64,000 nt of DNA from Candidatus Peregrinibacteria bacterium. GTDB lineage: Bacteria; Patescibacteriota; Gracilibacteria; CAIRYL01; GCA-016699755. A program made the position numbers and the translations under genes. The DNA lies in the NCBI GenBank assembly GCA_016699755.1, contig CP065009.1:62001-126000 (forward strand), written 5' to 3'. The stretch's first letter is position 1; every line of letters starts with the position of its first letter. Below, in pieces: positions 51,512 through 59,586 of this stretch. The notes under the pieces were generated by a model. That model saw only the letters and a list, made by a program, of their open reading frames with translations, did no database searches and was not told where the DNA came from.

Positions 51512-51805
51512 GTCACTTCTAAAAAACCGAATACTCCTCTTTACATTCGGATTGGTAAAACAGGGCAGAGAGGATACAAAGGAATCTTTTGCTTTCGCTT
51601 TGCCGTTGATTTCAAGCGAAAGAGTTATATTGCAGAAAACAAAGGAGGGAAAAACTACACGGAAGAAGTTATTTTAGTAGAAAAGAAGAATCCCTTTTCA
51701 AGTGCCATTTCTGATTCTTTGGATTATAGAGAAAAGAAGGGGCTGGAATATCCCTATACAAAAGAGGAAGAAAAGATACAAGAATCTCAAATGATTTCGG
51801 TTTGA
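51509..51805 (+). pseudogene. Start-less open frame at the island's left end
   Basis: From the left repeat to a TGA at 51803 a frame is open for 98 codons and reads like protein (TSKKPNTPLYIRIGKTGQRG, then IFCFRFAVDFKRKSYIAENK and YREKKGLEYPYTKEEEKIQE), but it has no ATG, GTG or TTG near its beginning and an in-frame TGA inside the repeat. It is probably a gene that lost its 5' end. The family is not recognised. A 64-codon frame overlapping it (51483-51677) looks like a shadow. Confidence 0.45.
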
Positions 51806-51813
51806 AAATGACT
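51780..51813 (+). repeat. 34-bp leader repeat, copy 1
   Basis: Starts AAGAATCTCAAATGATTTCG and runs through the ATG and second codon (ATGACT) of the gene at 51808. It matches 58214-58247 with two mismatches. There is no Shine-Dalgarno in it, so it may carry another translation or regulatory signal shared by both genes. Confidence 0.8.
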
Positions 51814-52389
51814 CGATATTTTTTCAATACAAAGGCAACCATTGAGCAATGCAAAAGCATTTCCGTTGTAAAAATGAAGCAATGGGGATTTTTCAATGAG
51901 AAAGAAGGTTTTCGGAGTGGTTCTTTTGCTTGGGGGGATGATCAAAATAAAACAAGCGTGGGATATTCTTTTGCTTTATCGGAAAAAGAACTTCGTCTTC
52001 AGTACAGTTTTACAAATGATCTTAATGATCCAAAAGCGAAACAGGACTACAAAATACGCCTCAGCACTACCCCATGCCGTTATGGTGGGGTTCGGCATTG
52101 GATGCACTGCCCGAAGTGTGAAAGAAGAGTGGGGAAACTTTATCTTGCGGGAAAGTATGTTTTCGCTTGTCGGCAGTGTTGGAACTTAACTTATGATATT
52201 TGCAACGCTTCAGGGTTTGAACGCATTTCAGGAAAATGCCTTTCTTATAATGAAATTGATGAAGGGTTTGCAGGTCTCAAAAGATGGTATTACAGAGGAA
52301 AAGAGACGAAAAAACACAAAAGACTTTTAAGGCATTCGGAAAAAGGAGATCGAGCTTTTTTTCTTTTCGGAATAAAATATTGTAAATAA
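51808..52389 (+). CDS. Zinc-ribbon protein of unknown function
   Basis: 193 residues from the ATG at 51808 (MTRYFFNTKATIEQCKSISV). The centre, STTPCRYGGVRHWMHCPKCE, VGKLYLAGKYVFACRQCWNL and TYDICNASGFERISGKC, holds CPKC and CRQC pairs about 20 residues apart, a treble-clef or zinc-ribbon arrangement. I recall similar 'TPCxYGGxRxWFxCPxC' proteins from many bacterial genomes, usually unannotated and often in mobile regions, but can name no function. The start region lies within the 34-bp leader repeat shared with the gene at 58242. Confidence 0.65.
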   Translation: MTRYFFNTKATIEQCKSISVVKMKQWGFFNEKEGFRSGSFAWGDDQNKTSVGYSFALSEKELRLQYSFTNDLNDPKAKQDYKIRLSTTPCRYGGVRHWMHCPKCERRVGKLYLAGKYVFACRQCWNLTYDICNASGFERISGKCLSYNEIDEGFAGLKRWYYRGKETKKHKRLLRHSEKGDRAFFLFGIKYCK

Positions 52390-52847
52390 TGGCGGTTTCT
52401 TGTCCGTCTCAATTCAGCACGCCGCCAGCGAGTGTAAGCCCCTCTCAAATTCCAGAAAAACAAAATCAAAGCAAAAGCCAGAGAAGAAGAGCAAAGGGGC
52501 GTCACTTTATACAACTTATATTCGTGCAAAGTCTCCCTTATTCTTTCAGGATTTTTGAGAAATTTCTTTATTTGTGGGTTTTTCTTTATTTTCAGAAAAA
52601 AGACTTCTGCACAATATCAGTTGTGTAAAAGCGGGTTTTACAGAGTGATCAAGGATTGGGGGTGGAATTTTTTCTTTTCTCTCGCATGAAAGGAACAAAA
52701 AACCGCCCGTAACTGTACCGAGACAGTGCAGGGCGGTTTTTTTGTGGGACTTTCTGAAATGAATGAGGTTTTTTGAAGGAAAAAAAGAAAGATTTTCTCA
52801 TTTTTTTTCTTTGTGTACAATTCTATGGAAAGGATTTCCCCATCACC
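52390..52847. other. Non-coding stretch between zinc-ribbon gene and mod
   Basis: 458 bp without a convincing gene; an 79-codon frame at 52389-52628 has no coding character. The main element is the terminator at 52697-52743. The mod promoter should lie between 52744 and 52840, which is T- and A-rich, but no clear -35/-10 pair stands out. Confidence 0.5.
52697..52743 (+). terminator. Intrinsic terminator upstream of mod
   Basis: A 12-bp stem AAAAAACCGCCC/GGGCGGTTTTTT (52697-52708 with 52731-52742) whose loop contains a further 5-bp stem (ACTGT/ACAGT), followed by a T run. It insulates mod from upstream transcription and can work on either strand. Confidence 0.85.
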
Positions 52848-54719
52848 ATGAAAAATACGCTTTTTGCTTTGCTTCAAAGTGTTTTAAAAAAAGATGACCG
52901 ATTTTTTGCAGAAGATCGTTTTCTCAAAAATCAAGTTATTGAGTATGCTCATAAATATGATGAGCATTTAATAAAATTACTTCTTTCAAATGAAGAAATA
53001 AAAGGTTTTTTCTTTAAAGAAATTGAAAAGGCTTTAATTTTTAATAAAGACCTTTTTGTAAAATTTGTTTCCAATAAAGAATTTTTACCAGATTCATATA
53101 CGAGCTTTCGGAACAAAGTGGGCTTGGCGTGTGATGAAGAAAGCTACATAAAAGAAGTAAAGGATGTTTCACTTGTTTTTCCTTTCAAGGATTGTGTTCT
53201 TGAAGGAGGACAAACAAAAGAGGATCAATCACGACAAGAAGTTTTTCATAATCATATTCTTTCTCCTGATGAAATTTCGGTCCTTTTAAAACCAAAGGTT
53301 TTGACGAAATTCAAGAAATGGGACAAGGACGGAGCGCATGAGGATTTTGAAATAACAGAGAAGGACAATTGGATTATCAAAGGAAATAATTTGTTGGTTT
53401 TGCATAGTCTCAAGGAGCGTTTTGTGGGAAAGGTAAAACTTATTTATATTGATCCACCCTACAATACGGGAAATGATTCTTTCAAATACAATGACCGTTT
53501 TAATCATGCTTCATGGCTTGTGTTTATGAAGAATCGTTTGGAGGTGGCGAAAGAGCTTTTGAGAGAGGATGGAAGTATTTTTATTTCAATTGATGATAGC
53601 GAATTTGCTTATCTCAAAATTCTTTGTGACGAAATATTTGGACAAGAAAATTTTTTGGCAGATATTATTTGGAACTCCACTAAGTCTGTTACGAACACAG
53701 CTATTATTTCCGAATCTCATAATCACACACTCGTATTTTTCAAGAAAAAAGAATACTTTGTAAAAAATAGAACTGAATTTCGATTGTCTGAAGATGGCGA
53801 AGGATTTTCCAACCCTGATAATGATCCAAGGGGTCCATGGAAGGCAGACCCATTTCAGGTTGGTGGTTGGAGACCAAATCAGCAATATGAAGTTAAAAAT
53901 CCAAATACTGGAGAAATATACAAGCCAAATGAGGGGTGTAGTTGGAAAAATGATTTTCAAAAATTTCAAGAATTAGAAAAAGATGGTCGCATTGTTTTTG
54001 GTACTACTGGAGAAGCAGGACCACAAAGAAAAAGATTTCTTTCGGAAGCACTTGAAAGAGGAAAAGTTTCTAAGACAATATGGGATGATGTCGGAACCAC
54101 GACAGAAGGGACAGGGGAATTAAAAAAACTTGGATTAGGAGGACTTTTTACTTCTCCAAAACCAGAAAAACTTCTTCAAAGAATTATTGAGCTTTCAACC
54201 AAAGAAAATGATCTTGTTCTCGACTTCTTTTCTGGAAGCGGAACAACCCTTGCTGTCGCTCATAAAATGGGGAGACAATATATCGGGGTGGAACAAATGG
54301 ATTATATAAAAGACCTTCCAGAAGCACGCCTTCGAAAGGTCATTGAAGGAGAACAAGGAGGAATTTCAAAAGCGGTTAATTGGCAAGGAGGAGGAAGTTT
54401 TATTTATGCAGAACTTTTTGAATGGAATGCGGAATATGCCAGAAAAATTCAAGAAACAAAGAACTCAAAAGAACTTTTGAAACTTTGGGAAGAAATGAAG
54501 GAAAAACGGCTTTCTTTTTTGAGTGGATATTTAGAAGTGAAAAAGTTCAATGAAAATATGAAGCATTTTGAAGAATTTTCATTAGAGGAGCAAAAGGCAC
54601 TTCTTATGGAATCTCTTAATCATAATTTTCTCTATATCCCTATTTCAGAAATAGAAGATTCGGAGTATCAGATTTCAGAAGAGGACAAGAAAAAGAACTC
54701 TCAATTTTATCAAAAATAA
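52848..54719 (+). CDS. mod: Type III restriction-modification methyltransferase
   Basis: 623 residues, an adenine-N6 DNA methyltransferase of the beta class, as in Type III systems. The catalytic motif IV VKLIYIDPPYNTGNDSFKY (about residue 200) comes before the AdoMet-binding motif I LVLDFFSGSGTTLAVAHKMG (about 457), with a long target-recognition region between. The family's FISIDDSEFAYLKILCDEIF and ASWLVFMKNRLEVAKELLRE are also present. An N-terminal 150-residue helical part precedes the core. Mod sets the target site for both methylation and cleavage. The ATG at 52848 was chosen with AAGGA upstream; a longer reading begins in a T-rich leader. It is followed after two bases by res. Confidence 0.95.
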   Translation: MKNTLFALLQSVLKKDDRFFAEDRFLKNQVIEYAHKYDEHLIKLLLSNEEIKGFFFKEIEKALIFNKDLFVKFVSNKEFLPDSYTSFRNKVGLACDEESYIKEVKDVSLVFPFKDCVLEGGQTKEDQSRQEVFHNHILSPDEISVLLKPKVLTKFKKWDKDGAHEDFEITEKDNWIIKGNNLLVLHSLKERFVGKVKLIYIDPPYNTGNDSFKYNDRFNHASWLVFMKNRLEVAKELLREDGSIFISIDDSEFAYLKILCDEIFGQENFLADIIWNSTKSVTNTAIISESHNHTLVFFKKKEYFVKNRTEFRLSEDGEGFSNPDNDPRGPWKADPFQVGGWRPNQQYEVKNPNTGEIYKPNEGCSWKNDFQKFQELEKDGRIVFGTTGEAGPQRKRFLSEALERGKVSKTIWDDVGTTTEGTGELKKLGLGGLFTSPKPEKLLQRIIELSTKENDLVLDFFSGSGTTLAVAHKMGRQYIGVEQMDYIKDLPEARLRKVIEGEQGGISKAVNWQGGGSFIYAELFEWNAEYARKIQETKNSKELLKLWEEMKEKRLSFLSGYLEVKKFNENMKHFEEFSLEEQKALLMESLNHNFLYIPISEIEDSEYQISEEDKKKNSQFYQK

Positions 54720-54721
54720 AA

Positions 54722-57310
54722 ATGCTTTTTGAGCAATTTGACGGCACTTTGGCAACTCTTGGAAAGAACTTTTTTAAAGAAAAAGTTCCTGAATACATTG
54801 TCAAAAATTTGAATTCAAAGTTTGAGCTTCGAGAATATCAAAAAGAAGCGATTGGAAGACTCTCTTTTTATCTCAATGATTATCCAGAAAAGACTGAACC
54901 GACCCACCTTCTCTTTAATATGGCTACGGGAAGCGGAAAAACGCTTATAATGGCATCATCTCTTCTTTTTTTATATGAACAAGGGTATCGGAACTTTATT
55001 TTTTTTGTGAATAGCACGAACATTATTAAAAAGACACAAGATAACTTTCTCAATTCCCAAAGCTCTAAATACCTCTTCTCACAAAAGATTGAGCAGAGCG
55101 GAAAAGAAATTACCATTCGAGAAGTAGAAAATTTTGAAAGCGCAAATTCAGAAAACATTAATATTGTTTTTACGACTATTCAAGGGCTTCATCGCCAATT
55201 GAATGAACCACGAGAAAATGCCCTTACTTATGAAGACTTTGAAGAGCAAAAAATTGTTCTCATTTCAGATGAAGCACACCATATAAACGCCTTCACGAAA
55301 AAAGGAAAACTTCAAAAAACAGAAGAGGAAGAAAAAGCTTCATGGGAAGGAACCGTGCGGAGAATTTTTGAGGCAGACCCTCGCAATATCCTTTTAGAAT
55401 TTACCGCAACTATTGACCTGAGAAACGACGAAATTTTAAAAAAATACGAAGATAAAATTCTCTTTCGCTATGATCTCAAGAAATTTCGAGAAGAGCTCTT
55501 TTCCAAAGAAATTGAGATTTTACAAGGGGACTTAGAACCCATTGACCGAGCTTTGCAAGCGGTCGTTTTGAGCCATTACCGAAGAAAAGTAGCAGAAAAA
55601 AATGGAATTTTTTGTAAGCCCGTTGTTTTGATGAAGGCAAAGGATATTAAGGCTTCAGAGTCTTTTGAAGAAGAATTTTCCGTAAAAATAAAAGCTCTCA
55701 AAATTTCTGATCTAAAAGCGATTCAAAGCAGAGACAATAGAACCATTCAAAAAGCCTTTGCATATTTTGAAGCCAATGATATTTCTTTGGAAAATCTTTT
55801 AAGTGAGATACAAGAAGAGTTCGGAAAAGAGCGGTGTGTTTCCGTAAATTCAAAAAATGAAAGTGAGGAAAAACAGCTTCTTGTCAATTCGCTTGAAGAT
55901 CAAAACAACGAAATTCGAGTGGTCTTTGCCGTGGACAAGCTCAATGAAGGGTGGGATGTTCTCAATCTCTTTGATATTGTTCGACTCTATGAAACGCGAG
56001 ACAGCGGAAAACAAATCGGAAAAACAACCATGGCAGAAGCGCAACTCATTGGACGCGGAGCAAGATATTTTCCTTTTCAGAGAAAAGGAACAGAAGAAGA
56101 TCGATTTAAGAGAAAATTTGATGAAGACATAAGAGAGGAGCTTCGTATCCTTGAACAGCTTTATTATCACAGCAAGGATGATAGCAAATATATTTCTGAG
56201 CTCAATCGAGCACTTATTGAAATTGGGATAAAGTCAGAACGAGCAAAGGAATTTTATTTAAATATCAAAGAGGATTTTCAAAAGGGACCATTTTGGAACT
56301 CTGGCGTTATTTTTACCAATCAAAGAGTAGAAAATGGATCAAAAGACATTTCTTCTTTTGCAGATGCAAAAATCCCAAAAGACTTTGAATATACTCTGCG
56401 GACAGAAGGAATGAATGAAGAAGAAGTTTTTTCCAATAAATTGGAAATGAAAAAGGATATAGCAACACAAATAAAATCTTTTGATCTCTTGGATTTTGAA
56501 GAAAATCTTTTACGAAGTATTTTGGGAAAATACAGTTTTTTTTCTTATAAAAATCTCAAGAGCCGATATTTGGGAAACATAGGCTCTTTGAACGAATTTC
56601 TTTTTTCTGAAAAGTATTTGGGCGGTGTACGAATAAAAATCACGGGGAGAAGTGAAAAATTGTTAAATTTAACCATCCGAGAAAAGAAAAAAGCATTGCA
56701 TCATGTTCTTCAAAAAATAGAATCTCATCTCAAAACAAATACACCAGAATATATTGGAACCAATCTTTTTCGAGCCAAACAAGTAAAAGATGTTTTTAAA
56801 GACAAAGTTTTGAGACTGGACGCCGAAAGTGAGCGAGCGCAATTTATGGAAAATTTTGATTTTCATGCTTGCGACTGGTACGCACAAACAGAGCTTCATG
56901 GAACAAGTGAAGAAGAGGCACTTTTACTCTTTATCCAGAGTTTTATTGATGAACTCAAAAAAAAATACGAAGGGGTGTATTTGGTCCGAAATGAGCGATT
57001 TTTCACTCTTTATACTTTTTCAGAAGGAAGAGCCTTTGAGCCTGATTTTATTCTTTTTTTAGAAGATAAAAGCCAAGAAAAAAAAGTTCAAGCGTATCAA
57101 ATTTTCATTGAACCAAAAGGAAAGCATTTGATAAAAGAAGATCAGTGGAAAGAAGACTTTTTGAAAGAAATTGAAGAAAACTATGAGGTGGACTATAAAA
57201 CTGAAACAAAAGATTTTAAACTAATAGGATTGCCATTTTTTAATAAAGAACAAGAAAAACATACTCATGAATTTGAAAATACTATAAGAGAACAGCTTTC
57301 TTTGTTTTAA
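54722..57310 (+). CDS. res: Type III restriction endonuclease subunit
   Basis: 862 residues. An SF2 helicase/translocase core begins FELREYQKEAIGRLSFYLND and has Walker A LLFNMATGSGKTLIMASSLL (about 66), motif II LISDEAHH (about 182), a VVFAVDKLNEGWDVLNLF segment and motif VI AEAQLIGRGARYFPF. The C-terminal nuclease reads FEPDFILFLED ... YQIFIEPKGKHL, the PD-(D/E)xK site (about 774 and 797-799). Type III enzymes slide or translocate along DNA using ATP and cut when two inversely oriented sites meet. All motifs look intact, so the system is probably active. It lies two bases after mod in one operon. Confidence 0.95.
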   Translation: MLFEQFDGTLATLGKNFFKEKVPEYIVKNLNSKFELREYQKEAIGRLSFYLNDYPEKTEPTHLLFNMATGSGKTLIMASSLLFLYEQGYRNFIFFVNSTNIIKKTQDNFLNSQSSKYLFSQKIEQSGKEITIREVENFESANSENINIVFTTIQGLHRQLNEPRENALTYEDFEEQKIVLISDEAHHINAFTKKGKLQKTEEEEKASWEGTVRRIFEADPRNILLEFTATIDLRNDEILKKYEDKILFRYDLKKFREELFSKEIEILQGDLEPIDRALQAVVLSHYRRKVAEKNGIFCKPVVLMKAKDIKASESFEEEFSVKIKALKISDLKAIQSRDNRTIQKAFAYFEANDISLENLLSEIQEEFGKERCVSVNSKNESEEKQLLVNSLEDQNNEIRVVFAVDKLNEGWDVLNLFDIVRLYETRDSGKQIGKTTMAEAQLIGRGARYFPFQRKGTEEDRFKRKFDEDIREELRILEQLYYHSKDDSKYISELNRALIEIGIKSERAKEFYLNIKEDFQKGPFWNSGVIFTNQRVENGSKDISSFADAKIPKDFEYTLRTEGMNEEEVFSNKLEMKKDIATQIKSFDLLDFEENLLRSILGKYSFFSYKNLKSRYLGNIGSLNEFLFSEKYLGGVRIKITGRSEKLLNLTIREKKKALHHVLQKIESHLKTNTPEYIGTNLFRAKQVKDVFKDKVLRLDAESERAQFMENFDFHACDWYAQTELHGTSEEEALLLFIQSFIDELKKKYEGVYLVRNERFFTLYTFSEGRAFEPDFILFLEDKSQEKKVQAYQIFIEPKGKHLIKEDQWKEDFLKEIEENYEVDYKTETKDFKLIGLPFFNKEQEKHTHEFENTIREQLSLF

Positions 57311-57314
57311 GATA

Positions 57315-57812
57315 ATGACTACAGCAAATTATGACAATGCAAAATCAAAGGCACTTGATCTTCTCAGGCTCTATGATATTCAAGAACCGATTGTTCCTGT
57401 TTTTGATATTGCGAAACAAGAAGGACTCAAAATTTCTTTTTTTACTCCAGAATCAGCAGAACTCAAAGAAATTTCGGGTATACTTCAAGAAGACACCAAA
57501 ACAATATTTATCAATTCCAGTGACTCTCCTCAAAGACAAGTTTTTACCGTTGCTCATGAGCTGGGGCATTGGACAATGAAACACAAAAGAAAAGATGAAG
57601 TTCTCTATCGAATGAGTAGTATTATTACAAAAGACCCCCAAGAACAAGAAGCAAATTGCTTTGCCAGTCATCTCTTGGTCCCAAAGGAATTTTTAGAAAA
57701 AAAGATAAATGAATTTAGCCTTAATATAAATGATACTGCTATTCTGGCAAAGCTCTTTGGAGTCTCCGAAGAAATGATTCAATACCGTATAAAATCATTT
57801 TCCTATGAGTAA
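57315..57812 (+). CDS. ImmA/IrrE-family metallopeptidase
   Basis: 165 residues with the zinc site RQVFTVAHELGHWTMKHKR (HExxH near residue 80) and a downstream acidic segment QEQEANCFASHLLVPKEFLE, which supplies the third ligand in the family. ImmA-type proteases cleave repressors of mobile elements, and IrrE-type ones control damage responses; many restriction islands and toxin-antitoxin loci carry one. It starts four bases after res and overlaps the next gene by 8 bp, so it is part of the same operon. No HTH repressor partner is present in the island, which leaves its target open. Confidence 0.88.
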   Translation: MTTANYDNAKSKALDLLRLYDIQEPIVPVFDIAKQEGLKISFFTPESAELKEISGILQEDTKTIFINSSDSPQRQVFTVAHELGHWTMKHKRKDEVLYRMSSIITKDPQEQEANCFASHLLVPKEFLEKKINEFSLNINDTAILAKLFGVSEEMIQYRIKSFSYE

Positions 57813-58215
57813 AGATAATTTCAAAAAAATATTGGAGAAGGTGATGGAATCAATTTCTCTTTCTGATGAGAAAAATATTACCTTGGGTTTGAATGATGAA
57901 AGAAAAAAAGTTGAGAAAGAAAAAACAATTATCGAAAGTTTAGAAAAAGAAAAACAAAAAAAAGAACAGGAAATAAGACACCAAGAAAGAAAGGATGTTC
58001 TCGATATGAGAAAAATATGGTCAATTTGGCTTTTACGCCTTATTTGGCTTATTGCTCTTTTTGATATGGGCATTGTTCTTGGGTATGGTTTCCAATATCT
58101 TACTTTTGACAATGAAAGTTTTGTAGCAATTATTATAGGGGAAAATCTCTTAAAAATTGCAGGATTGGCTTTTATAGTCGTCAAATTCTTATTTAATGGG
58201 AAAAGTACAAAGTAA
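57805..58215 (+). CDS. Coiled-coil protein with two membrane helices
   Basis: 136 residues. The first half is a charged coiled coil (ERKKVEKEKTIIESLEKEKQ and onward to EIRHQERKDV), the second has two hydrophobic helices (SIWLLRLIWLIALFDMGIVL; AIIIGENLLKIAGLAFIVVK) separated by a short loop, and a basic end (FNGKSTK). It resembles small membrane effectors of abortive-infection modules in plan only; no family is recognised. The start overlaps the metallopeptidase gene by 8 bp, suggesting coupled translation and perhaps a shared function. The 34-bp leader repeat copy 2 begins directly at its stop. Confidence 0.6.
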   Translation: MSKDNFKKILEKVMESISLSDEKNITLGLNDERKKVEKEKTIIESLEKEKQKKEQEIRHQERKDVLDMRKIWSIWLLRLIWLIALFDMGIVLGYGFQYLTFDNESFVAIIIGENLLKIAGLAFIVVKFLFNGKSTK

Positions 58216-58247
58216 GAATCTCAAATGATTTCGGTTAAAAAATGACT
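58214..58247 (+). repeat. 34-bp leader repeat, copy 2
   Basis: Matches 51780-51813 except for two bases just before the start codon; it overlaps the stop of the membrane-protein gene and includes ATGACT of the gene at 58242. Confidence 0.8.
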
Positions 58248-59354
58248 AACTTTCAAATAGAATTGGCAGAACCAGAAAAGCTCTTTCTTGTGTATTACTC
58301 TCTTTTTTATCACAAAAGAAAAGAATGGAATGAAAATCTCAAAGGAAAGTATATTTATTTTGATGGAATCGTGAGAGGATGTATTGCAAGTGATGAAATC
58401 AAAAAATATTTGGAAGAGTTATATGAAGAAGAAATTTTGACTTCCTTTTATGTTTGGGATTACAAAATAGAAAAGAAGGAAGATGTTGATAAACTTTTTT
58501 TTATAGGTAAAAAAAAGCCAAAAGGGCTTTTAGAAGACATAGGCTTTCTCAAAATATTTCCTGATATAGGTGGATATGGCGATTTTAAGCATTATGATTT
58601 ATATGCGGAAATAAATGAAGAAAAAGCAGAACAATATATTTCTGAATATCTTGAGAAGTGGAAAAAAAATGATCTTTATTTCACGGAATTCAATATTTTA
58701 CGAAAAGAAAAGCAAATTGAGATGGTCGTCCAAGATATTTTTTCCATTATCAAAAATCATTCTCATACAAACTTCCTGATTCATTCAACGAGGATGAGCA
58801 TAGGGGATGAAATGGATTTTGTTGCGACTGTTCTTTTTTTGCAAAGCGTAGGAGATATTCATATTTCTGGATTCTTTTCCAAAGGTACTAGGTATTACTC
58901 TTCTGAAAAAGAAACAATTCATTTCCGCATTACCCTTACCGAAAAATTCTTTGAAGACTTTACCTACAGCCAAAAATCAGGACTTGTCCATTTTGATTTT
59001 AAAGAACTGACCACAAAGGAAAAATACGAAAAAATATTCTTTGACGCTCCCTACAGGATCTGGATAAACAAAACAGAATACCGAATGAACAAAGGAAAGT
59101 TTCCGTATGAACTTATGAATGCCTCCTTTGATGATATGGCAATAAAAAGCGTTCCAATAGACGAATTAAAAACATTAATGAAACTGGAAGAAAAAGGCAT
59201 CCAAAAAGGAATTGATAACTTCAGAATAACTCTGAGAGATAAATTTTCTTTCCCTGCAAATGAGCTCTTTTTCTCGGTACAAGATGGAGAAATAACCCTA
59301 AATCCAAAAATATTCAAAAAAAGGGAAAAAAAGGAAGAAATAGAAAAGAAATAG
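58242..59354 (+). CDS. Uncharacterised 370-residue island protein
   Basis: I do not recognise this protein. It is soluble, without signal or membrane helices, rich in Phe, Lys, Glu and Ile. Visible stretches: FLVYYSLFYHKRKEWNENLK, YIYFDGIVRGCIASDEIKKY, a helix-rich centre (EEKAEQYISEYLEKWKKNDL), VATVLFLQSVGDIHISGFFS, and a C-terminal beta-rich part (FDAPYRIWINKTEYRMNKGK). No nuclease, NTPase or metal motif stands out. It begins with the second copy of the 34-bp leader repeat and lies after the membrane-protein gene, so it is probably defence cargo or a mobility accessory. Confidence 0.5.
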   Translation: MTNFQIELAEPEKLFLVYYSLFYHKRKEWNENLKGKYIYFDGIVRGCIASDEIKKYLEELYEEEILTSFYVWDYKIEKKEDVDKLFFIGKKKPKGLLEDIGFLKIFPDIGGYGDFKHYDLYAEINEEKAEQYISEYLEKWKKNDLYFTEFNILRKEKQIEMVVQDIFSIIKNHSHTNFLIHSTRMSIGDEMDFVATVLFLQSVGDIHISGFFSKGTRYYSSEKETIHFRITLTEKFFEDFTYSQKSGLVHFDFKELTTKEKYEKIFFDAPYRIWINKTEYRMNKGKFPYELMNASFDDMAIKSVPIDELKTLMKLEEKGIQKGIDNFRITLRDKFSFPANELFFSVQDGEITLNPKIFKKREKKEEIEKK

Positions 59355-59392
59355 GAATATTCTTAGGATTGCTCCTTTGTCAGAATAGGAGC

Positions 59393-59554
59393 ATGAAAAA
59401 GCAAGCAGAAACCTCAATCAGAGAAACGGCATTCAGCACCTTTGAATTCTCCTGTCATTACCCCGAAGAAAACCCCATAGGAGCAGAAAAAGACATTGCT
59501 CATGTTCTCTCTCATGTAGGCGTTTTTGATACTTTGAAAAAAAATCAATCTTGA
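59393..59554 (+). CDS. Small 53-residue protein before the recombinase
   Basis: MKKQAETSIRETAFSTFEFS to FDTLKKNQS, from ATG at 59393, with AGGAGC just upstream. It overlaps a TTG-led extension of the recombinase frame by 4 bp and is 32 bp before the preferred recombinase ATG. Small proteins at this position can be excision factors or regulators, but the sequence gives no proof. Confidence 0.45.
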   Translation: MKKQAETSIRETAFSTFEFSCHYPEENPIGAEKDIAHVLSHVGVFDTLKKNQS

Positions 59555-59586
59555 TACCAAAATTCATTTGGGATACAGTACCCCCG

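Noticed and set aside
52389..52628. 79-codon plus-strand frame after the zinc-ribbon gene
   Set aside because: Ser/Gln-rich then Phe-rich with no coding character, ribosome site or homology that I recognise.
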